From: Lepidodermella squamata
Taxonomy: Eukaryota; Gastrotricha
DNA: 64,000 nt
Direction of reading: 5' to 3'
Assembly: GCA_047495785.1 (NCBI GenBank)
Contig: JBLDXI010000046.1
Coordinates: forward strand, 558,001 to 622,000
Position 1 is the first letter of the stretch; each line of letters begins with the position of its first letter. Below, in pieces: positions 33,561 to 44,703 of this stretch. The notes below the pieces were generated by a model that was given only the letters and a program-made list of their open reading frames with translations, was not told the origin of the DNA and searched no databases. Position numbers and translations under genes: made by a program.

Positions 33561-35119
33561 TTTGAAGAAGTGTTGAATTGCCGCATCCTCCTGAACCGAT
33601 AACTAGTAAAGGATCGCATTTCGTGAAAATCTCGGGTAAACACTCAATTTGAATATCAAAAGCTTTTATGAGAACACGGCCGGCGAATAAAATGAAAACA
33701 TAGTGCTGTTTCAAGTTGAGTTTGAAGTATGCGGAAACCTCAGCGAGTGTGGGGTATATTTTATTTCCTATCTCTTCTGTGTAATGTACACTTTCATGTC
33801 GGTTATATGTTATTGCTTCCGTTATGCGTTTCAGGATTATAGCCTGGGTTTGGGGCAACTCAATATTTTTGTATATTTGCCGTGTTTCTGTGCTTTCGCT
33901 CTCTGAAATCGTAGTCATAGCGTTTATTTTCGCCTTATCATTAACCTCCTTCAACTGTTCTCGAGTCACTGGCTTTTTTATTTGTATCTCGTCCGAACCA
34001 TATTCTGCTTCATGTCTTTGTCTGAGATTTGTTTTCAATGTAAAATTTACTAAACTGGAAATTGATTCGTCAATGATATCTGTGTGCATTGTCTCAGCCC
34101 TCTGTAAACAGTCCGACGATTTTTTATAGAAATTTATCAAATTTTCATCGTCAATTGAGATAATTTTATCGCCACTGCTGTAATTCTTGTTTATGATATA
34201 TTCGCTTTCAATGGCCATATCTTTTTCTCGGGCATCTTCTTCTTTTCTGAAATTTGCACTGTCTTCCTGGGCAAAGTAGAATTGTTGGTGATAATTAAGC
34301 TTGTTCTGAATTTCTCTCGATTTTTTCCAATTATTAAACGCCATTTTGGAACTGCCATTTTCGTCTAGAAATTCTGTTTTTGGATCTCGAAAAGCTTTAT
34401 ACAATAGTAGAGCACATCTGTAATATTTCTCGGCGTCACCTTCATGTTCATCTAATTTATCTCGGTTCGGAAATCTTGGGCCGACAATGCGTGGCACTAC
34501 AGTCTGCGCTCTTATGAGAATACGATGTGATTCGTATTGTGGATGATTGGGGTGAAATCTGTAGTGGCTCTTCATTTTTTTCGTAACTTTTTTGTAGGCC
34601 AGGACATACCAATACCAGGGCATGTTTTCTAGCTCTTTTGGTCGATATAAATAATCATATATGGCCGCGTTTCTTTCAAACATACCGTGTTTATTCTGTG
34701 TGATTATGCATGATAAATCTTTATCCTCAAGCATGTTTAAGCCTTGAGTTAAAAGCAAAGAGGCGAATTCATCGGAGAAATAACCACCTTTTCCTGTAAG
34801 TAAAAAGTGGGTAACAAGCGGCGATCCTATTTCCATAACGGAACTCTCATTCATTGACATGGCTATTAAGCGTTTAAGTCCTACTCGATGCACATCAATG
34901 TCGAGATTGTTTTCGTTTTTTATTCGTGTAGATAAGCCAAGAGTAGCTACGTAAGCTGCATCTTTAATATAGAACACCTTCGCAGAATATTTAGCAGCAT
35001 ATATAGCCCTTGATATTGCTGCGTTAGCTACGAGGCAAATATCGATGTTAAAGTCATAGATCAAACGTATCTCTGGGCAATAGTTATTTACCCATGCATT
35101 TCCTAAGGTTCGCCTGGTA
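33544..35119 (-). CDS. Rep C-terminal part and helicase N-terminus with broken P-loop
   Basis: The frame is open from the mariner insertion boundary to a stop at 33,544. Near its start (about 34,990) AIYAAKYSAK matches the YxxKY double-tyrosine of Helitron Rep nucleases, which nick and join DNA. A long linker with a helical SF1 N-terminal region follows. The end reads IGSGGCGNSTLL: the Walker A loop, but with Asn in place of the catalytic Lys and a stop soon after. The sequence expected next appears one frame away at 33,560. Damage therefore sits in the ATP-binding loop, and the helicase should be inactive in this copy. An ATG is not available upstream because the insertion cut the frame. Confidence 0.8.
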
Positions 35120-35121
35120 TA

Positions 35122-37489
35122 CAGGGTGTTTCAGAACTCGCGCACTATATGAATAGCATGCGGCAAATGCGCGCGCATTGTTATGCGCATACACTATTAT
35201 ACGCGTATACTATTTTACCTATAAATGTACCACACACTACTGTAGTCAGCGTATAAAATATGCGTAATACATAAATGTACAGCATACATAATAGCACTGC
35301 CGTAGTTATTTTCTGGTGGAAACCTTCGAGCCTCGATAAATTTGAGCCGAGTTTCATTGAATATCTTTTTTATTTCGAGGATGATGTCATGTTTTTCTGA
35401 AACATGCTGATTGATTGGACTCTGAAGCGAGAGGTTTCAAAACAATTTCTCAAATTCCGTGGCTGGATATTTCAGAAATTGATGATTTCTGAGAAAATTC
35501 TGATTTTACTTGATGTTGAATTTGTCGAAAAATCGCTGGTTAATTAGTCTCCTGCCTTGGCATCAAAATTTCTTTCACGTTGCATTAATTCAAGGCCCCG
35601 ACCGCACATGTTGATAAAAAATGACGATGATCTAAACCACTGGCGAATGTTATACATCAAGCGAAGACAGAAAATGAAGGTTTGCAGTTCATTACGTGGA
35701 CTTAATGTAGCAATCTGATTTCGTGGATAACTAATCGAAATTTCCTTGAAATTACAATCAAGAAATCAGGAGCAAAATGTTGAAGGATAAATATCGAACA
35801 ATTCATGGCTAGATTTTATACAATCTTCGAAAAAGCCAAGAAAAGGTGAGAAATTGGAATTTTCCAGCCTTCAGGCTCCAGCATCTCCAAAAATCCGTGG
35901 ATGCCAATTGTATATTTTCACATCACTAAACAGCCAGAGATGTGCTTAACAAGGCCAGTAAGTCGCGCAAAATTTCTATCCACGGGGTTCGCAAGGAGAC
36001 GCATGTCAAATGTGACAAAAATCGTCGTTGAGAGGCTGTTTTCGGCCGCGAACGGGTCATCTTTGGGACCCTCCCTCTTGAATACCCGTGGATGGATTTT
36101 TGATTTCTTGACATCGTTAGATAGCCTAAGATGAGCTCTACAAGGCTGGTTGGTCGCGCCGAAAGTCTATCCACGGACATCGCAAGGAGACGCATGTCAA
36201 ACGACGCGAAAACCGTCGTAGAGAGCCTTTTTCCGCTACAACCGGGTCAACTTTACAACCCTCCCTCTTGAATACCCGTGGATGGATTTTTGATTTCTTG
36301 ACATCGTTAGATAGCCTAAGATGAGCTCTACAAGGCTGGTTGGTCGCGCCGAAAGTCTATCCACGGACATCGCAAGGAGACGCATGTCAAACGACGCGAA
36401 AACCGTCGTAGAGAGCCTTTTTCCGCTACAACCGGGTCAACTTTACAACCCTCCCTCTTGAATACCCGTGGATGGATTTTTGATTTCTTGACATCGTTAG
36501 ATAGCCTAAGATGAGCTCTACAAGGCTGGTTGGTCGCGCCGAAAGTCTATCCACGGACATCGCAAGGAGACGCATGTCAAACGACGCGAAAACCGTCGTA
36601 GAGAGCCTTTTTCCGCCCTTAAACGGGTCATCTTTGGGACCCTCACTCTAAGAATTCCGTGGATGGATTTTCGATTTCTTGATATCGTTAGAAAGCCCAA
36701 GAGCTGGTCTACCAGGCTGGTTTGTCGCGCAAAAAGTCTATCCACAGGGTTCGTAAGGAATCGCATGTCAAATGTCACAAAAATCGTCGTAGTTGGGCCG
36801 TTTAAGGTAACGTCAATGTTGCTGCGTCCATTCTTATGCAAGTGGTAAACGACATTTTCCCGTGGAATCGACTAAGTTTTTGCTTTCAAATTTTAGCTCA
36901 CAGAAATTTTTAAACTCAATCAGAGTGTTGCAACATTACCTTTACTCACGACTTTTTTCACTTCCTCTCAATTTTTACTGCTCTTTTCAAGAGTGAATGA
37001 ACGTGAAATCAAATTCATGGAATAAAACAACAGCAACGGCGTAAAAATTACATTATCTGGAATAATTTTCATCATATCTGTTTTGCAAACTCGAAATTAT
37101 TCATAGCCGCATTAAGAACCTGTCCTGTTGGAGGTTTCTTCATTGAGAAATCGGCAAATTTCCAGATATTTTGCAAGAGCAAGTCTTATTTCCTAGCGAT
37201 ATTCCCATTACTGCAGCAGTGTTACGGTATATACGCGGTATATACGAGTTCGATTTGCGCATGTTATAATGCGCGCATACCGCTTGCACGCCATATGGGA
37301 CGTATAACGCCAACTACATAGCATATACGCATTACACGCATTACCGTTTGCGCTAGCCGCGCCTTATACTATGCAAAAATATAAACATATGTGCGCGGAA
37401 TGTATGCGCAGCGCGCGCACGTTTACTCTGGATACCAAGGCAACCATTTGCCGCAGGTTATTTTAGTGCGCAAGTTCTGAAACACCCTG
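35122..37489. mobile_element. Mariner-type TIR element inserted in Rep
   Basis: The ends CAGGGTGTTTCAGAACTCGCGCACTA (left, first bases) and its inverted partner at the right share about 26 bp, then GCGGCAAATG. TA flanks both sides (35,120-35,121 and 37,490-37,491). The size is 2,368 bp with no transposase-like frame, so it is non-autonomous. The subterminal zones on both sides are rich in GCGCATA/TATGCGC palindromes. The core holds five 190-bp tandem repeats. Removing it with one TA makes the Rep frame continuous. Confidence 0.85.
35885..36835. repeat. Five tandem copies of a 190-bp satellite-like unit
   Basis: The marker CGCAAGGAGACGCATGTC recurs at 35,990, 36,181, 36,371, 36,561 and, altered, 36,752, a spacing of 190-191 bp. 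The three central copies are almost identical; the outer two are diverged. Each unit includes TCTATCCACGG and CCGTGGATGGATTTT. No coding sense; the short ORFs across it are repeat artefacts. Confidence 0.9.
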
Positions 37490-40398
37490 TATAGGTGCAA
37501 GGTGTTCTTGTCAACTCCAGTTTCTGTTACTAATTTTTGAGGGAATTTGAATCTACAAAGCGATCTCTTTTTACTTGCTTTTCTAGTAATTTTACCGCAC
37601 GTGAAAGTATGTGTATAGCCGTGGATCTGGTCTTTTCGCAAACTCTTGGTCAATTGAACATGCCGAACACGCTTGTTTATTGAGAAACCTCCAGGTAATA
37701 GTCGAATTTTATTTATATTTTCATCGCTGATTTCCATTATTTCCTCAGGCGTGAAATCCTGAGTTTTCATTTCTATTGCGGTATCAATAACTTCATCATT
37801 GGTATGGGATTTTTTGCAGTTTTTACACTGTGCTACTATCGGCGGCGGTGTTGTTTTCTGTAGAATATGTGAGTACATTCGGTCGACTTTTACCGGCTCC
37901 AAATAACCACCGCAGTTGTTAGCATTACACAAAATTGCGTTTTCTGCTGGTAAGTCCCAAAATACTGGTAATTCAGTTTTGATTAATTCGTTAAGAAATT
38001 TCAGATACGTGTTGCTGAAATCGACGTCATTCATTAGTTTGATGAATTCATCGCGGTCGCGAGGAAATCCTACAATCCAAGCTACGCCATGGCAATGGAT
38101 TCTCAGTCTAGCCTGCGATTCGGGCGCAAAATACAAACTTTCCACGTGGCCCAATAACCCAGGTTTTTTCTTTGGTTGTTTCTTTTTTAGATCAAATGCA
38201 AATAATATTTCCATTATACAGGTTATACAAAGCCAATAATATCGAGCTTGAAGTACAGGATTGTTACTGACTATGCGAATCATTTCCGAAGGTGAAGGCA
38301 TCATCCAGCTAGCTAAAGCACTGCTTTCGTCGGGCAATATTTCTCTCTGGCAGTTTGCTCCGTTCCAAAATGAAACTAACAACGAAGAATCTGGTTTCGG
38401 CGTGAACGTAAAGAAAAGGGACGGTATGCCGCGGTAAATGATTATCGAGTCAAGGTTTCGCTGAAAATCAGTACGCTCTTCGTTGCTGCCGAGTCGCGCA
38501 GAAACACTGGCTGATATGGTATTTAATATGTCTCTTTCTTCGTTGTCTGTGAGAATTTGTTCATTGAAATATCTTCGCTTTTTATTAAGAGAATCAGTTT
38601 GAACTGCGGTATATATATCAGCGCCTGTTAGCTTCGCTACATTTGGTATAACATGCGGCTTTATTTTAGTTTTAACTTTGAGCTGCCTTATAATGCTCTC
38701 TTTGCTTATGTAGTCGTACAGTACTAACTTGAAAGTGGGATGCGTAGCAAAAGTTTCGGTAGATAACATGAGGTAATGTTTAGCTAATTCAAAGAGAGTG
38801 TAATGATGAGCACGCCCTTCTTTCAAACCTCCGCACCCGTATTGAAATAAACATGGAAACACTTTCTCGAAAAACAAATCGTCAGTAGCTTTTAATATTG
38901 TTGTTGATCTGTGTGCAACAAACGTATTTCCCTCAGGTGTTCCGTTGAGAAGTAAATTAACGGCTTTCTGCGTCAATTTATCATTCTTATGTTTCGCGTC
39001 TATAATTACAACTTCCGTCTCCGAGAATGCATTCGACTGAGATATGTTATCATCTTCTGTCGTGTCTGCCACAGATTTTCGTATTTTTCTGGCGTTATTT
39101 ATAAGTTCTCGGGTTGTATCATCCTCAGGAAGCCGAAAAATAACATCATTGATGTCTCCCAAGGGACCATTATTTTTTGGAAAGTGTTCAAATAAAGGAT
39201 TAATACGAATGCATTCTTCGTGTAATTGTCTCACAATTTTAGGGTCAAATTGCAGTTTCGTAGCCATGAGTAATTCCTGATCGCTCGTTATGGGGCCAGC
39301 CATTATAACTTTAGCGACGCCATCTTTTAGAGATTGCGGAAGACTAGATGCAATAGTAGCTTCGTAATTATCCCAACAAATCAAATTGCTGCTGAGTGTA
39401 TTACCAACTCCGCCGAAAACTACACGTATATTGCCGGATACACGAGCCAGTGAAATGCACTGAGTTGCTATATAACCTGCATCTGAAAACATTCTGTTGT
39501 TTCCCAGCACAAAATGGTCGGCAATCGCAAATTTAGGAACCTCAAATGATTGCTTCGTACCCTTTGACAATTTTTTCTCTACTTCGTTCAGGTAAATCAA
39601 TATATCAGTGGTAATCCAACAAAAGTAGGCTTTCTCAGCTTCGTCAAAGTAAAACGACCTCGGTGATAGCAAAAGGCGATTTAATCTGGAATTAAATTTA
39701 TTACAGTCGTATGACTCAAACATGGGCTCGGTAGTCCACGGTTTATTTCCACAAAAATACGCAAGCGCTTGGAATGGAAGATTATCACACCTGACTGACG
39801 TACATTCAAACATTGGAGTATAGAGATCAGTAACAAGGCATATTTTATGATCATATCGCTTCTGCAAAAATTCCAGTGCATCAGAAACAAGTTTTTCGCG
39901 GTAGTCGTCACTAGCAACAAAGATTTCATGGGATTCATTCAAAATGGTTATTTCGTCATGAGTCAGTAAAGAATCTGTTTTGGCATCAAAGGAGTCATTT
40001 AAGGAGTCAATGATATTAGTTGATTTAGTTTTCTTGATCTTGTTATATCGGTCTCTGTGCTGGCGAGCATCACTTTCAAGCCGTCGCTGATGTTCTACAT
40101 CAGTTTCGGTTGATCGACGCGTTGCTGCGTCGAATCTTGCCTTATCCAGGCGCTGACGTTTTCGGGCGACATCTTCAGCAGCACGCTGAGCCGACATACT
40201 CTCGCGTTTCTTCAACAAGTGACCGGCTCGACTAGCGTTGTCTTCAGTCGCCTTCCTCTTGGCATAGGACGACTTTTTTCGTTCGAGGCGCGCGCTTCGG
40301 TTTGTAAAGTCGACAGTCTGGTTCACAACAATGGAATCATCGGTAACCAGGCGCGGCCCGTTCGCTGCATCGTCATCGGCTGATGTTTCAGCATTCAT
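37490..40398 (-). CDS. Helentron-like Rep (HUH nuclease) N-terminal part
   Basis: The host-element frame starts at ATG 40,398 and is open into the mariner-type insertion; the last codons at 37,423-37,489 belong to the inserted TIR. The N-terminus is basic and low complexity. The Helitron-like core shows GIPSLFFTFTPKP and GLLGHVESLYFAPESQ. Next comes the HUH-type metal site in RLRIHCHGVAWI, then a CxxxxC...CxxC zinc ribbon. Together with the YxxKY tyrosines on the far side of the insertion this is a rolling-circle Rep. The reading frame is otherwise undamaged over about 970 codons. It nicks the element's end and transfers a single strand during transposition. Confidence 0.85.
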
Positions 40399-40869
40399 GC
40401 CCTCGTTTCAGTTGTCGTGAGGAATACGATGATAATTTTATCAAAATAAAATATATGAATTTTTCTAAAACGATACGATACGGTTAGTCCAAATATGCAG
40501 TAAAAATGCATAGCGTAAGACAATACTATGATATACGACACTATGATAAAAGATATAATTTTAATGGAAACTAGCAGAAACTTCTTACTTCAATACTTCA
40601 ATACTTTGTCTATCCAAGTTAGGTAAAAACATCACACGATTCTTACTTCCTTACAGCGGTTTGCATACAGCGGTGAGCAAGCTGCAACATTTGTTGGGCC
40701 AAAGGATAACATTCGCTTCACACGTCCGCTTGTCGCTGGGGCGCAGCAGCCATACTGCACAGTACTAAAATACCCGGGACCTTGAAAACTCTTGGCGTGT
40801 TTCTTGGATTAGAAAATAAAAAGACTTATTTGAAATCTATAAATCTGCAGAAACTTAAAGTAAACAGAG

Positions 40870-40956
40870 AATTGTTGCCGCAGTCGCCCACCACAAACAG
40901 AGAAAAACGGGGGGTCGGCTTCCGCCTAACAGCAGTCCCCCTCCGGGGACCTGCCC
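40870..40956 (-). other. Helentron-like 5' terminus, inverted match to 10,803-10,890
   Basis: On the minus strand the end reads GGGCAGGTCCCCGG, then GACTGCTGTTAG, then CCGTTTTTCTCTGTTTG. The same order (with small indels) runs inward from 10,803 on the plus strand. The two outer ends of the 30-kb block are thus inverted copies. Confidence 0.8.
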
Positions 40957-40986
40957 AAATCCATGAAACTCATGTTCTCTCCTTAC

Positions 40987-42313
40987 CGAAATCTAGCGGG
41001 GCAAAACCATTCGGAACAAGAGCGAAGTAGAAACTTGACCCGGTATTTTGAGCCGCATTCATGCGTGAAACATTGCCAAATTTGAATGACAACTCAAATC
41101 GAACATTTGGCGATGAAACGCTCTGAATCCATGCCCGGCCCTCAGAATTTGTTGTTATGTTGGGAGGGGATGAAAATCCATCAGTGACAGAAAAATCTCC
41201 AACACTCAACCAATTCACTGGAAATTTGAAAATTGAGCTTAATCGCTGCAACTGACAATATTTTACTCACATTGAGCCAAGTAGTTCGAAGTGAATGATA
41301 TGTTCTGATTCAAAGTTGCCGGTACATTTGGATAATCCGGCAGGCCAGCTAAATGTAAACCAGGCACTGAAGCATTTCGAGGTGGTACCGTAGCTAACTG
41401 GTCCAAGGCAAAAACTCCCAATTTCTTCAACACAATCGCAGATTGGTGATTTCGAATGGCTGCCAATCCAAATTGTTTTTGAGCAATAGTGCTCAGAAAG
41501 GACGAGAGTCCAGTTACGGGCTCGAGTGAAATGCAGTTGTATACAAGGTTAAAACCATCCGGTTGCAACTTAGCTATAGCAACAGATACGGAATCTCGAT
41601 AATGTTGGAAAATCAGTTTAAACTGAACAATTTCGCCGTTTTCGTACTGAACAGAGCATGATGAGCAAGTTTTTGTTGAAGTTATCGCCGGTGGGAATGA
41701 TCCGTAGTAAGCTGCTGAGCTGTTCAGAAAAGCTGCGGATATTTTGGCAATATTCCCTGGGCAAATACTCTGCCACATTGCCAAACCATTCGTGGCACTT
41801 ATCGTATCATCCAGGTCTGATTTTACAGAAACTTCAATAAAAATTGGGGTTATCCGCTGAATGCTTACAGATTGTTGGATAAGCCGATTGGCTGGTTAGA
41901 AACAGGGCGAATAGTGTGCACTTCGATGTTGTTATATTCGGTACGATCGATGATATTAGGAAAAGTTGCTTCAAATCGGAAATCAGCCGTAAAATTGAAC
42001 GGGATCTGAAAGTCTCAAATTTTTCATCAACTCAAGTAACATTTGGATAAATTACGTTGTTTGCCGTGTTTATATACGTTTGGTTCAGCGAATTTAGAGG
42101 CGAGGCAAATCGATAGCCATTTGATGTCCAATTGGCTGGAATCGATTCAGTCCAGCCGTTCAGCGATGAACTTGTGGCGAAATCAAGAGTTAACGGTGTT
42201 AACACTCTCGCTTGTATATTCGGATGCGGAAGAGGTAAAAGGTTGATTTCGGGTGTAATCTGAATGCTAATGCTTAGATGAACTAAGCTTAAAATCAAGA
42301 TGAGGCGAATCAT
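40987..42313 (-). CDS. Cys-loop channel gene, 5' exons (signal peptide and tandem ectodomains)
   Basis: Exons are 42,041-42,313 (signal peptide MIRLILILSLVHLS), 41,869-42,005, a third ending at 41,271, and 40,987-41,217. The third exon's start is uncertain; an acceptor at 41,803 keeps phase, giving a 973-aa total with the last exon at 9,038-10,785. The first ectodomain contains FRFEATF, NGLAMWQSICPGNIAK and CSSCSVQYENG. A second begins VRFELSF...NGFAPLDF and stops at the donor 40,986. Its missing half (VGEKRPALVV...CPKCAIS) is at the start of the distant channel exon and aligns without gaps to the first domain across the junction. The domain family is not recognised. Confidence 0.75.
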
Positions 42314-42636
42314 TGTTTACAGGGAAATGTCTCTGAATGTCTCCCCTTGAACGAAATGAATTCTCTAGTTCAGATTACGAACTCCCATCGATCCAATGTG
42401 ACCTTGTTGCTTAGAAATTGAGTGCGTAGTGCGTCCTGCTTAGTAAAAATCAATTCAGGATTTGTAAATAGGTGGACTTAAGCTAAATCTCGACTTCTGG
42501 GAGATGGAACGTGTTTACTATTCTGTCGAGCAGTTATTTTAGTACCTAAATTTTTTATTCAGAGCGTTGTATTGCAGCCTGATTTTCAAAGGGCAATAAA
42601 TCAATACACTTTAGTACTTTAGTAACATAGATCTTC

Positions 42637-42870
42637 TTCTCTTGCAGCTCAGCTAGCTGGCATGGGTAATTTGTGATGAATTCGCAAATCTTGGCTATAG
42701 GAATCTATGATCTATGTTGGATTTCTCGTTGTTAAAAGCAGCCGTCAGACTACTGAGAAGGCAGGGCAAATTCCTCTTGTTCAATTTGGGTAATTCGATA
42801 GCTCTAGTTTTCGCTGTTTCGACAGACTGCTTGGCTTTACTCATCGAGGCTGACGATCAGTTTCGGTAAC
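42637..42870 (+). pseudogene. 3' fragment of the GABA-B-like receptor gene
   Basis: The stretch matches nucleotides 8,497-8,812 of the intact receptor: CTTGCAGCTCAGCTAGCTGG, GGATTTCTCGTTGT and GGCTGACGATCAGTTTCGG recur in order. Several deletions and frame changes are present. It encodes remnants of the last three membrane helices only. It lies head-to-head with the channel's first exon. Confidence 0.8.
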
Positions 42871-43271
42871 CAGTGTGCGACTTAACTCACTTAAAAGAAA
42901 CTTCAGTCTTAAGGGATTCTTATAAGGCACAGTCGATTAGGCTGGTTTGAAGCTCCATAGACTGGATTTCTGCTTTGAAGCTCCATTCTCTGGATTTTGA
43001 CGAAACGCAAGACGGAACTATGCTTTGATTTCCGATACTTGGTTATTTCCAATTACTTTCTTTACTATGAGAAAGCAATTATTGAGCCTTTAGCCTTTTT
43101 TAAATTAAATTAAATTCTTTATTATCAACGGGTAACAAAAAACAAAAAAACGGGTAACTTGAGTTGAGCCTGCACTGTATAATGCAACCCAGGATGTAAT
43201 CATTAGCAATGTTAAGCACTAATGATTAGTAATCATTAGATCGCTGCCGGCCATTGAAATTACTTCTGGAG
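42871..43271. other. Intergenic DNA, no gene seen
   Basis: AT-rich, with a duplicated AACGGGTAAC motif near 43,118 and 43,149. No coding or structural feature is supported. Confidence 0.4.
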
Positions 43272-43690
43272 TCAAAACCGTGCAGATGCAAATGAATCTA
43301 GAGTTTGATAGTCTCTACCGCATATTATAATAAGTCCGCCAAGATAATAAGTTTCCGAAGTGATATCAAATTGCACGATGGCCTTTTTTCCCTGGGTGTG
43401 AAAGAGAAGATATTCAATTACCTCGTAGCAAAATACATCTGTGCTACGTCATTGGCATTGAGACCTTCGCAATCAAGCTATCTCGAAATGGCGTCGAAAC
43501 CTTGGTCGAAACGTCGGGGAAACTGTTGAATGGCACGATTCTCGAAGGTCGTGCCATCGCAGATAATTTTAACGCAGACAATATTTATATTTTTAAGACG
43601 AGTCACTGAGACCAGTCGGGAATTAAGCTCAACGCTGAAAACCGTCCCTTGAAAACCATCTGGTATCTGCGCGTATTTCTTCTTATCCAT
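43272..43690 (-). CDS. Small two-exon protein, unknown
   Basis: Exons 43,501-43,690 and 43,272-43,438 join in phase through a 62-nt intron (CAAG|GTTTCG ... GCACAG|ATG), giving 118 aa. The peptide starts MDKKKYAQIPDGFQGTVFSV and later contains KKAIVQFDITSETYYLGG. It alternates beta-like and charged stretches. There is no signal peptide or membrane segment and no family is recognised. The predicted start is only 12 bp from the pseudogene start on the opposite strand. An intact frame across a plausible intron supports a real gene, but transcription is unproven. Confidence 0.5.
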
Positions 43691-44703
43691 TTTCAAGAAT
43701 TATGCTGACAATTAGCATTTTCTTGTTTCTAATCCAGTTTGCAGTGGCTGATTCCGCGAGAAACATTCAAGTACTGAACTTGACACCCTACGGAGCGCTA
43801 AGCCCTGACTGGGGCGAGGGTTGCACTGCGACGATACGGCAAACAGCCAAAACCTCATCCCCGGCTGTCACATATCTGCGATTTTCGCAGAGGAGAACTT
43901 TGGTTATCAACAGCCTTCTGCACTCATCAACTTTACTCGAACTTTGGATGAGGGAGCGTCAATCTCGCCAATAAACTTTGCGGGAACTTACTCATCTGGT
44001 TGCATCTATAGCGGTCGTCTCTATCACCACCTCAATATGGTTGGTATCGGAACTTGCAACTTGCAAGAGCTCGAAAATCGAGGCAGGTATCCGAATTTCT
44101 ACGTAGCATATGCATCATCGGCCAGCATCGCTGTATCGACCATTCAGTTGATGAAAGAAATCGGAAATTGGCGAAAAATCGCGATATTCGGGGCGATAAA
44201 TGATGAATATTCGGTTGCAGTCTGTGAGGCAGTGTATCAGAATGCTATCAAAAAAAAAACGTCACTGTTGCTTACTACAACCTTCACGACTCAGTCGAGG
44301 AGGAAAAGAATGTTGCTGTAGTTCTCCGAGCGCAAGATGTCAGAGTAATTTTCTCCGAAGATTACGGCTTCGATTTCCTGAATTTTCTCTGCATTTTATA
44401 CTCGAACGATATTAGGGGTGAACGGTATGTGATTGTGGCTGATATCTTTTCCTATACAGACGTTGACAATCTCCCGGAATCTACTGGAAGTGAGTGCACA
44501 AAAGAAATTATGCTGGCTCAATATCAGCTTGTGTTTTGGGTCGGTCAACTCATGGGCAACAAATCTAGTTCAATCATGTCGGAATTAGGTCACACCGCGG
44601 AGAGTATGGACAGGATTCTCGACGAAAAGTACCTGAACTACCTGGCGACTACGATACGAGGTTCTTATGTTACGATACTGCACTCATGATCACGCTCGGA
44701 TTG

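Larger units (their letters stand above)
28822..40956 (-). mobile_element. Autonomous-type Helentron-like element carrying Rep, helicase-USP and an OB-fold gene
   Basis: Read on the minus strand, the 5' end is GGGCAGGTCCCC at 40,956, preceded by T. About 560 bp later comes the Rep reading frame, then helicase-USP, then an OB-fold gene. The 3' end has GGGACCTGCCCA (28,894-28,905) and a hairpin (28,859-28,893, TTACGCC...GGCGTAA). Homology to the small element's end extends to about 28,822. The first 60-110 bp are shared, inverted, with 10,803-10,910. Coding order and orientation agree with the termini. It is decayed by a mariner-type insertion and a helicase frameshift. The 3' limit is approximate. 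Confidence 0.75.
10786..40986 (-). other. Giant intron of the Cys-loop channel gene (30.2 kb)
   Basis: The donor is ATTTCG|GTAAGG at 40,986 and the acceptor GGAAG|TGGG at 10,786 (minus strand). Only 30 nt next to the donor and 17 nt next to the acceptor are not repeat. Together they make a 47-nt intron, the normal size for this genome. Everything between (10,803-40,956) is inserted DNA bounded by inverted GGGCAGGTCCC termini. The phase is preserved across the join. Whether splicing still bridges 30 kb is unknown. Confidence 0.75.

Noticed and set aside
35926-36848. Frames of about 60-107 aa on both strands across the 190-bp repeats
   Set aside because: They recur with the repeat unit in both orientations and have no protein character.
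10803-40956. A classical TIR transposon of 30 kb such as a Maverick/Polinton
   Set aside because: No polymerase B, integrase, protease or capsid-like frame is present, the inner copies of the 12-mer sit next to hairpins, and Rep-helicase order fits rolling-circle elements better.
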